Assembly: GCA_017642335.1 (NCBI GenBank)
Contig: JAGCPF010000041.1
Coordinates: 1-64,000 of the forward strand
Origin: Fibrobacter sp.
GTDB lineage: Bacteria; Fibrobacterota; Fibrobacteria; Fibrobacterales; Fibrobacteraceae
Length of the DNA: 64,000 nucleotides
Direction of reading: 5' to 3'
The translations under genes were made by a program, and so were the position numbers. Shown piece by piece: positions 45,551 to 54,000 of the stretch; positions within the stretch are counted from its first letter, which is position 1; each line of letters begins with the position of its first letter. The notes under the pieces were generated by a model, which saw only the letters and a program-made list of their open reading frames with translations, did not search any database and had not been told where the DNA came from.

Positions 45551-45597
45551 CGAAAATTAAATTGATGTTTTTTTGTTTAACTTAATCTTACGCAACT

Positions 45598-45924
45598 ATG
45601 TCTATCGAAGATCGCTCCTCCCTAGTTTTTGTCTCCGGCGTTGGCCGCATCAAAGAAGAAAAGCCCAAAGCGGAACGTCCTCATGGTGACGGAATTGTTC
45701 GCATCATGTTGAAGCGCCTTGGCGGTGGCAAAATGGCGAGTGTTGTTTCGGGTGTTCCTCTGGACGAATCCGAGTTGAAGGATTTGGCTCGCACTCTGAA
45801 ACAGAAATGCGGTGTCGGTGGCGCCGTGAAGGATTTCAATATCGAAATTCAGGGCGACAAGCGTGCCGTCCTCAAAGCTGAACTCGAAAAACGCGGCTTT
45901 ACCGTTAAAATTTCGGGCGGCTAG
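45598..45924 (+). CDS. SUI1/eIF1-family translation factor (YciH-like)
   Basis: 108 residues. The SUI1 domain is clear: IVRIMLKRLGGGKMASVVSGVPLDE, then LKQKCGVGGAVKD, IEIQGDKR and LEKRGFTVKISGG. Bacterial YciH proteins can influence initiation fidelity in vitro. The upstream TAATCTTA box ends 7 nt before the ATG and there is no Shine-Dalgarno site. A weak hairpin (45958-45975) follows the gene. Confidence 0.9.
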   Translation: MSIEDRSSLVFVSGVGRIKEEKPKAERPHGDGIVRIMLKRLGGGKMASVVSGVPLDESELKDLARTLKQKCGVGGAVKDFNIEIQGDKRAVLKAELEKRGFTVKISGG

Positions 45925-46061
45925 ACCCCAAAAAGTTGATGTAAATCATACTCCGCGCCTTTTTTCTCCAAAAGGTGTGTTTTAGCTTACTTTTCAAAAA
46001 CGCTAAATCAAAAGTTTACATAGATTACTATTATTGGTTCATTACTCAGTCAGGGGTATAT

Positions 46062-47639
46062 ATGTTTAAACACTCTTTTTGTATGGCCATGGTGGGATTG
46101 CTCCTAGTTCCCGCATTGGCTTTTTCTGAATCTACTGCCGGTAAGGTCCGTTCTAAGCTGGGTGATGTCAATCGCCAGAAAGAAAATCAGCAATCCTGGA
46201 AACCGCTAGCTGTCGGTGCTAGCGTGTATATGTCCGACCGCGTGCGCACGGGGACGGAATCCGAGGTCGTCGTCGGTTTGCCGGACGGAAGTGCGATCAC
46301 TATCGCTGAAAATGCGGAAATGGTGATTTCGGACCTTTTTGCAAAGAATGGCGCCTTCAAAACGAAATTGGACATCAAGAAGGGCCATGTAGGCTTCGAT
46401 GTCAAGAAACTTTCGGAGAAGTCCTCGTTTGAATTCAAGACCGGTACGGCGACCGCTGCTATTCGTGGCACGAAGGGCTTTATCGGCGGCGAAAAGGGCT
46501 TTGTCGGTAGTTTGAAGGAAGGTAAGCTCGAAATCACTTCTTCCAAGAGTGGTAGGAAGTTCTCCATCGGCGCTGGCGAAACGGCTCTGGGACGCGATTC
46601 CCTCGTTGTGCTGAAGCTCTCGACTTCCGGTAGCCCGTCGCTGGCCAAGGCTTTGGCCAAGGTCACCGAGGACACGACGCTTACAATCGACCAGATTGTC
46701 GAGGCGGCCAAGGTTGCCGATTCCACGGTTGCCGCGAAGGAAAATGTCTCGCTCGAAGAGGAATCCGTCAAGGTCACCTCCGTTTCTTCCGCGGTTTGCT
46801 CGGGTGGGCTCCAGATCGAGGGCTCCTACCGCACCAAAGTTTCGACGGCTTCCCTTGTTGTAAAGATTGGCTCGTTCGTTTCTGAAAATCTCGCTTCGTC
46901 GACCGACGGTAAGACACATACGTTCACTGCCAGTATTCCCGTGACGGACGAAAACAAGCTCTGGACGCTCACTTCTGGCGAAGTGGTGCTGACTGCAGGC
47001 GAAAAGGTCGTTTCCGAGAAGATCGAATTCACGGCTGACAGATCTTGCGCCGAAGTGAATACGCTCCCTGCTACAATCCGCTTCAGCAACTATGATTCGC
47101 TCCGCTGTGTCGCAAATATTGCCGTTTCCGGCCTTGAGGACGATGCCGCCATATTCGCCGTGAATGTGGATGGAACTCCGAGGACTCATGAATCTCTGAC
47201 CCGTAACGCCTTGAAACGCGTCAAACTCTCCGAAGGTGTTCATGATTATGTGTTCTCCGCTGTCGATATGGCCAAGAACAAGGTGGAACTGAACAAGAAA
47301 CTGGGCTGCTTCCCGCCGAAAAAGTTCAATGTCCAGATTCTCGGCAAAAATCGCGAGGTCATTTCTACGCCTCCTGGAACACCGCAGGGGTCTGATAAGA
47401 TCGTAAGAACCGTTCAGTTTACTGTCCGCGTGCCGGGTGGTGACCCGATTGTTCTTTACAAGGTCGTCGTCAAGCACAATGGCCGCATAATCCAGCAGGA
47501 AACTTTGTCTCAGATTCAGGCCCTGGATTATCAGGTTCCTGTCGAACTGGTTCGCAAAGGTATCAACAAAATAGAAGTAGAAGTCACTCATAAGAGTGGT
47601 TACATTGTAAAAGCTCAGAAGGTATACGAGGTCTTTTAA
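46062..47639 (+). CDS. Secreted FecR-domain protein
   Basis: 525 residues. The signal peptide (cleavage after ALA, about residue 20) leads directly into a FecR domain (about 50-160: VYMSDRVRTGTESEVVVGLPDGS, LDIKKGHVGFDV, GTATAAIRGTKGFIGG). Unlike iron-regulatory FecR there is no anti-sigma cytoplasmic region, so it is an extracytoplasmic binding or assembly protein. The remaining 350 residues look like beta-sandwich repeats ending in GINKIEVEVTHKSGYIVKA. AGGGG precedes the ATG. The next gene starts at the base after its stop, which suggests a joint complex. Confidence 0.87.
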   Translation: MFKHSFCMAMVGLLLVPALAFSESTAGKVRSKLGDVNRQKENQQSWKPLAVGASVYMSDRVRTGTESEVVVGLPDGSAITIAENAEMVISDLFAKNGAFKTKLDIKKGHVGFDVKKLSEKSSFEFKTGTATAAIRGTKGFIGGEKGFVGSLKEGKLEITSSKSGRKFSIGAGETALGRDSLVVLKLSTSGSPSLAKALAKVTEDTTLTIDQIVEAAKVADSTVAAKENVSLEEESVKVTSVSSAVCSGGLQIEGSYRTKVSTASLVVKIGSFVSENLASSTDGKTHTFTASIPVTDENKLWTLTSGEVVLTAGEKVVSEKIEFTADRSCAEVNTLPATIRFSNYDSLRCVANIAVSGLEDDAAIFAVNVDGTPRTHESLTRNALKRVKLSEGVHDYVFSAVDMAKNKVELNKKLGCFPPKKFNVQILGKNREVISTPPGTPQGSDKIVRTVQFTVRVPGGDPIVLYKVVVKHNGRIIQQETLSQIQALDYQVPVELVRKGINKIEVEVTHKSGYIVKAQKVYEVF

Positions 47640-50600
47640 ATGAAATTCCTATATCGAATTCTCCCGCTAGCTTTCCTCATCGCCCCTCTTTCTTTCGCAG
47701 CAGGAGAAACTTCCCAGGCTCCATCTGACGCTCAGGCGGCCGCGCAGCCACAGGCTACGGCTCCGGCACCAGCACCCGCTCCGGCTCCCGCCCCGGCTCC
47801 TGCGTCGGCAGACGCTCCGGCCCCTGCTCCCGCTCCGGTTGCCGAACAGGCTCCAGCCCCTGCCCCCGCTCCCGTTGCGGAAGCTAAGGCAAAACCTGCC
47901 GAAGAAGAAGCGGTAGACGATATAGATGCTCTTTCTGGCGATACGCTCCCTGTCGTGAACGGCACGCCGCTTGCCGGTTCCGTTTCCGGCTTCCTGAGCA
48001 AGGACAAATCCCCTTATCTCATTAGCGACTCCCTGATTGTTGGCGAAGGCCAGGCTCTCGTCATCCAGCCGGGGGTCATTATTGCATTCAAGCCGAATGC
48101 GGTTCTCGACGTTCGCGGCGGTTCTCTCGCCGTTGCCGGTGAGGAAAGGAAACCGGTCGTGTTCCGTCCGTTCAACAAGATGGGCCACTGGGGCGGTATC
48201 CGCATCGCGGGCCCCATGCAGGCCGACTTCAAGAACGTCTTCATTCGCAACGCTGTTAACGCCATCTCGGTCGAGAACGGCTCGCTTTCTGTTCAGAACG
48301 CCTACATCGACAAGCCCTTGGAATCGGGCGTTTACGTTCGCGGTGCTAGGGCGGTTCTCCAGAATTCTGTCGTGAAGAACTCCCTGGGCGTTGGTTTCTG
48401 GGCTTCCGAGAATGCGACGCTCCGCATGGATAACGTGAATGTCGTGGGCAACAAGGTCGGCCTCGTTAGCGAAGCGCAGTCCGAAGTTCGCCTCAATTCC
48501 TCCAAGTTCGAGCAGAACGAAGTGGCTGTCCTGAACATGGGCGACAACAACGTCCGCGAGGCGGGCTCTTCCATAACGGGCAATCAGGTGGGCGTCGTCT
48601 CTTCTGAATTCCCGGTATCGTTCCGCAAGGCAATCAGCTATAACGACGAGGATGCCGAATCCAACGCGAAAAAGCTGCATTCCACTTTGCCCAAGGAACC
48701 GAAAAACCCCAACGCCTCGAATTACAGCGCCAATCAGCCGATTCTGGAGGATGTTGACCCCAACGCTCGCTGGGCGATGTCCGGTAACGTGGTTTCCGAC
48801 GTGGGATACCATCTCGTTCGCACCCGCCACAACCATACGGGCGGCGACTTCTATAGCGGTGTGAAGGATACTGTCAAGAACGGCGATCGCTACGTCAACT
48901 ATTTCCAGACTCCGGGTTTCTTCGCGAACCTGAACGCCTATATGATGTTGCAGTCTCCGTGGGGCAGCACCTTGGAACTCACGGTCGACCTTTCCAGCGA
49001 TACGTGGAATACCTTCAATCCGCACACCTTGCAGGCGATTTATACGGATCCGTTCCAGAAACTCTCCTTGGGTAACATCTTCCTCTCCGGTGGCAACACT
49101 TACCTCGAAGGTATTGACGTTCTCGGTGGAGCCTACGACCTCAATATTCTGCATAACCGCAAGGGTGACCCGCTCTTTGTCTTGAGCGGATTTGCCGGTG
49201 AAACCCGTAACCCGCTTTTCGAAGGCAAGAAGAACCCGGACATCTACAAGGACTATGTGGAAGAGGGCGAGGCTGAATCCCAGGAAATGGTGGCTGGCGG
49301 TATGGTCCGCTGGAACATGCATCCGCTCTTCTCCGGTCTTCTCGGCTTTATGGGCAGCAAGGACTATATCGAAGATCCGTTCCTGCGTGACGGCATGAGT
49401 GAAAACCGCATCCTTGCCACCCCGCGCCGCAGTTCCCAGACGGCCTTTGCCGAGGGTAGCTGGATTGCCTATCCGGGCAATATGGAATTCCATGGCAATG
49501 TAGCCATGGGTGCCGCCGATACGGCGAATGCGCGCTCGATGCGTGCTGTGAACCAGGTGTTCTCCGAGGCGGGCGTGAGCGCTTCCAACTATAACTTGCT
49601 CAACCGCTTGATGAAGAATCCGAGCGAAGTTTCGCGCATGAGTGAAAAGGACCTCGTGGCTATCTTTGGCGACAACACCATGATGACCACCTCGCAGATG
49701 AGGGCCGAATTGAAGCGCTTGCTCGAAAAGGCCAAGCAGGTTCGCAATCAGTACGCCAGCAACGGCTACGAGAACGACCGCCTTTCTGACTGGAACGGCA
49801 AGAATGTCGCCTTCGGTGCGGATTTCCGCTGGACATACAACAAGTCCGAACTGAGCGCCTACCTCCATGCCGTGGGCCCCGAATTCTATAGCGCCGGTTC
49901 TCCGGACCAGATTCAGAACTCTCGTGAGTTTGGCGCATTCTTCAAGCAGGGCTTCTCCGACTTCTGGCTTTTGACTTTGACCTACGATGTGGATGTCGAG
50001 AATGCTGGCAACGGCAACCAGTACAACGCCTTCGGCTTCAACGAAGGTACGACTTGGGGCCTGTTCAACGAGGCTCCGGATAGCTGGCTCGAAAAACACG
50101 AGATGGACGAAAACCGTGCCATCAACACCCAGGACGCAAGCATCAAGAACGTCATCAACATCGGTTCCTATGTAGACTTGACTCTCGGCTACTCGATGAA
50201 TTACAGGAGCCATCACCGTCCGACGCGCCTCTATGCTGATTACGACAAGGCTTCCGGCGTCTATAAGGACAAGTGGTTCAAATCGAATGGCGGTGCTTCT
50301 CTGGAACTTACGGATTCCCTCGAAATCGACTCCGCTCGCTGGGCCCAGTATTACGCTCACGTGCAGGACGAATACCTGGCCTCCGACTTTACCGAAAAGC
50401 TGCTGAAACAGTCTGTCCAGGTGAACTTCGATATCAAGGTGCCCTACAACGTGCTGAGCCTCGGCTGGATTCTGACGTTCCGTACGGACCTCTCCGAATT
50501 CAAGGATGATTCCGCCCTGGACGAGTTTGACTTCAGCGACGAAACCTACGGTCTCCTCGGCTACTACTTCCATGGTGGCGACTATGTGGAACACCGTTTC

Positions 50601-50981
50601 CCCGTCAGCCTCACGACTACGGTGGGCGATGTCACCAACGTCATTGCCTTTACACCGCGTTACAAGGTGTTTAACCGCAACGACATGACCGATTTCGAAT
50701 GGTACCTGTCCGATAACTTTACTTGGGGCATTTCCAAGAACTTCCTTGAACTGACCCTTTCGGGATCGCTCCGCCACGAGAATCTGGATTATACCGATGA
50801 AGGCGAAGAATATTCCGAAAAGGAAATCGACGTGGATGGATCCGTTATGTTCCGCGTGTACTTCACGAAGACATTCTTTACGGACTGGACTTTCGGAGCG
50901 GTGTATGACTACCGTCCGGACAACCGGTCTGACGAATATAAGGACTTCTATGGAATTCTTTCGTTGAATTATGCATTCTAG
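47640..50981 (+). CDS. Outer-membrane protein: Pro/Ala linker, beta-helix and C-terminal barrel
   Basis: 1113 residues. A signal peptide (about 1-20) is followed by about 70 residues of Ala-Pro repeats, then a region near 100-330 whose short beta-strand/turn periodicity (LDVRGGSLAVAG; ISVENGSLSVQNAYI; GVYVRGARAVLQNSVVKN) is that of a right-handed parallel beta-helix. From about residue 380 there are alternating amphipathic strands, and the chain ends LNYAF with a terminal phenylalanine, as outer-membrane barrels do. It probably sits in the outer membrane. It is placed between the FecR-domain gene (no gap) and the giant protein gene (19 nt). No enzyme function recognised. Confidence 0.82.
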   Translation: MKFLYRILPLAFLIAPLSFAAGETSQAPSDAQAAAQPQATAPAPAPAPAPAPAPASADAPAPAPAPVAEQAPAPAPAPVAEAKAKPAEEEAVDDIDALSGDTLPVVNGTPLAGSVSGFLSKDKSPYLISDSLIVGEGQALVIQPGVIIAFKPNAVLDVRGGSLAVAGEERKPVVFRPFNKMGHWGGIRIAGPMQADFKNVFIRNAVNAISVENGSLSVQNAYIDKPLESGVYVRGARAVLQNSVVKNSLGVGFWASENATLRMDNVNVVGNKVGLVSEAQSEVRLNSSKFEQNEVAVLNMGDNNVREAGSSITGNQVGVVSSEFPVSFRKAISYNDEDAESNAKKLHSTLPKEPKNPNASNYSANQPILEDVDPNARWAMSGNVVSDVGYHLVRTRHNHTGGDFYSGVKDTVKNGDRYVNYFQTPGFFANLNAYMMLQSPWGSTLELTVDLSSDTWNTFNPHTLQAIYTDPFQKLSLGNIFLSGGNTYLEGIDVLGGAYDLNILHNRKGDPLFVLSGFAGETRNPLFEGKKNPDIYKDYVEEGEAESQEMVAGGMVRWNMHPLFSGLLGFMGSKDYIEDPFLRDGMSENRILATPRRSSQTAFAEGSWIAYPGNMEFHGNVAMGAADTANARSMRAVNQVFSEAGVSASNYNLLNRLMKNPSEVSRMSEKDLVAIFGDNTMMTTSQMRAELKRLLEKAKQVRNQYASNGYENDRLSDWNGKNVAFGADFRWTYNKSELSAYLHAVGPEFYSAGSPDQIQNSREFGAFFKQGFSDFWLLTLTYDVDVENAGNGNQYNAFGFNEGTTWGLFNEAPDSWLEKHEMDENRAINTQDASIKNVINIGSYVDLTLGYSMNYRSHHRPTRLYADYDKASGVYKDKWFKSNGGASLELTDSLEIDSARWAQYYAHVQDEYLASDFTEKLLKQSVQVNFDIKVPYNVLSLGWILTFRTDLSEFKDDSALDEFDFSDETYGLLGYYFHGGDYVEHRFPVSLTTTVGDVTNVIAFTPRYKVFNRNDMTDFEWYLSDNFTWGISKNFLELTLSGSLRHENLDYTDEGEEYSEKEIDVDGSVMFRVYFTKTFFTDWTFGAVYDYRPDNRSDEYKDFYGILSLNYAF
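47709..47910 (+). repeat. GC-rich Ala-Pro coding tract
   Basis: Runs of GCTCC/GCCCC-type codons encode (AP)n and APAPAPVAE units. The tract is periodic at 6 nt and at longer blocks, and is likely to vary in length. On the opposite strand it creates a spurious Gly/Ala frame. Confidence 0.7.
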
Positions 50982-51000
50982 ATAAGTGGGGAGGTGAAAG

Positions 51001-54000
51001 ATGAAAAATTTTAATAAAGACAACAGTATGAAAAAATATAAGTGCGTTCTAGGAATGGTACCCCTGGTTTTTGCCATGGTCGGTAACGCCTTTGCTGATG
51101 AACCGGTGTTGCCCGTAGTGCCTGAAGACGCTATGGTGTTGACCGTTACTAACGTAACGGAATGGAATGAAATCCAGGACAGGGTAAATGAACTTCCTGC
51201 GAGCAAGAAAGATCTGATTATCCAGGTGAGTGGCGATATCGAGTTCTCCAGCAATGTCGGTGAGCCTTGGTCCGGAGCTCCTGCCAATTTGGACAAGACG
51301 ATTGACATGGGCAAAAGGAACGTCTACATCGTGGGTGATGAGAACTCTTCTTCCAATTCCCTTACGGGTATTCTTCTGAAGGGCGCTGGGGTATCCCTTT
51401 TTAAGAATGTTGACACTGTCTATGTCGAAAACGTGGATTTCAGGAATTGCTACTTGTTGGCAAAAACGGATGCCAGCCATAACTCTGCGTCGTTTCTTGC
51501 GGACAATCCTAAGGGTGTTTACCTGAATAAAGTTACCCTTGAAAATGTCGGCATAAAAGGTGTTCCCGATACCGAAGGAAAACAGCCTGAATTTTCGACC
51601 GTCGGTTTCCTTGCCGATTCATCTAATTGCAATGGGGCTCGCTGCGGGGCGTTCATCTTCCAGGATGTTTCCGTTGACGGCTTGAGCATTGACTCCTTGC
51701 TGTCCATAAGAACGGGTGGATTCCTTGGATATGTCAGTGGCAGTTGCTTGATGCAATCTTCTGATTTTAAGAATGTTTCTGTAAACTTCTCGACGAACTC
51801 GTCTAATTGGTCTTCTGTCACTATCTATTTGGGTGGTGTTGTCGCTAATATGTCATCGGTGTCTAGTATCTATGTGAAGAATTCTTCGATTGAATTGGCT
51901 CCGTTGAAACTTGAAGCAGTAGACTTCTCGAAACATTTTATCCATATGGGTGGCTTTGCCGCTGAACTTGAATCGGGTTCGGTTGTAATAGAAAAGTCTA
52001 AATTCTCCGGAGATATTGAGGTTGTCAACAATTTCAATACAGTTGATGATGATCTCCCGATGAAGTTAAGGGCGGGCGGTGTTTTTGGCTATTGGATGCC
52101 GAAAAGCTCCACACCGGTCTTAAATCTGCAAATGGATAGTTCTGTTTCCACGGTGGATATATCGGTAAATCTTGAAGCTCCTCATTTAAGTACGTCTACG
52201 AATACAGAAGAACTTGATTTCTCTTTTATATCTGCTGTAGGAGGGTTCTTTGGCTCCATGGCGCCGGGTGTGAATACCTTGAGTGGCTCTATTGATGGTT
52301 CCTCTTATTCTGGCAAGATCGACTATAAATCAAAGGATGAGGCGATTCCGAGTATAGGCGGATTTATCGGTGTATGGGCAAATGGACCGATTACTTTCAA
52401 TGACAACGTCGTGAGCGGTTCGAAGATAAGCTATCAGGGACCTTATGCGTCCATTGGCGCTCTTGTTGGTACCGTAAAGAATACGAAAGCCGGTGTTTTC
52501 GTGAATAACCTTAAAGTTGAAAAGGATATCGAAGCCTCGCTTTCTCCCGTGGAAGGTGCTTCCATTGGCGGTGTGTTCGGCCTTGCGACTAATTCTCCGG
52601 TGGAATTGAACAATGTTTCGATCAGGGGAGACATTTCTGCCAATGATGTCGCTACCTTTGAACCGACCCTGACGCACGTGATTGATTTGTCTATGGGCGG
52701 AGCTATCGGTTATATGGGCAACTCGAATCCGACCCTTAAAATGGAGAATATCAGCTACGAAGGCAGGCTTACGGCTGACCGTTCGTATGTTGCTGATAAC
52801 AAGGCGCAGTATGTCGGCGGTCTTGTCGGCAAACTCAAGAACACGAATGTCTCTATCGAAAAGGCCAGTGTCGTAGGTAAATCGACCAGTCCTGTAAATA
52901 AAGACCTTTCTTTGATGTCTGTAAGTTTTGCAGGGGGAACCAATACCAATAGGTTCGAACCTGTCTATATGGGTGGCCTTATTGGCGGATCTCCGTTCGC
53001 TCCCAACGGAGCAAAACTGCAACTCTCTATAAGTGAGGCTTCTGTATCCGGTGAGATTGCTGCCTCGGGCATGTGTAATTCCGACACCTCCTATTTTGCT
53101 GGGTTTGTTGGAGCATATGCCATTGCAGACAGTGTCAAGATTTCCGATTCGTATTATAATGGTGGCCTTTCGATTGACATGACAAAGCCCTCTGCTAATA
53201 AGGTCTCTGGGCTTATGACCCTTTCTGTGGATGCAAATGATTTCTCCTTGAAAAATAGCTATGTTTATGATGAGGAATCGGCTACTAGTAACATTGTCAC
53301 AGGGCAGCACGACCTGGCCATGACGAAGACGTATATGTTCAGTTTGCTGGACTATTTGGAAGACAATGGCGTTGTTGTGGATCCGTCTTCTCCTGCATTC
53401 GCGTATAATTTGAACCAAGGCGAAACGGAACCGCTCTGGTATTACGACGAGAGTGAGAACGATGGCCTCCCGCAACTGGCCTCCCTTAAGGGTAAGACCG
53501 TCGTGCCTACGGGAAAGGTGACTTTGCTCGGCTTCAATGAAGGCGAAGGCACTCCGTCCGATGTCGAAATCTACTCCGATGCCAATGGCGAATGGGCGTT
53601 GACGAGTGGTGGCAAGATTTTCAAGGATGACCTCAGCGTCAATAATTACGATCCCGTGAAGAAAAAGTTGGTCGTTTGGAAGCAGGAAGGTGGCGACCTT
53701 GTGTGGAAAGGCCTTGCTGAGACGTCCGCTGCCCTTACCGACGGCATGAAGTTCGCAAAGGAACTTATTGACCTCCCCAAGGTGACGTTCAGCGTGGATA
53801 CCGTGGGTAGCTCGTCTGGAGCGGCAAACAGGGTCGTGTTCTGGGATAGCCCTGAATATAGCCTTGTCGATAGCGCCGCCTTGCCGGTTGCTGTATTCAA
53901 ACTTATCGATGGCAACAACGACAGTACGTTCTACAAGGGTAGCTTCTGGAAAGTTGCTGGCCAGCCGCTCCTCGTTCATTCCTCGGATGAGCTGATTGAC

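Noticed and set aside
47667..51314. A 1215-codon open frame antisense to the outer-membrane protein gene
   Set aside because: It has no recognisable motif, and its Gly/Arg/Ser-rich end is the reverse of the Ala-Pro tract. The sense frame has a signal peptide, a linker and a barrel.
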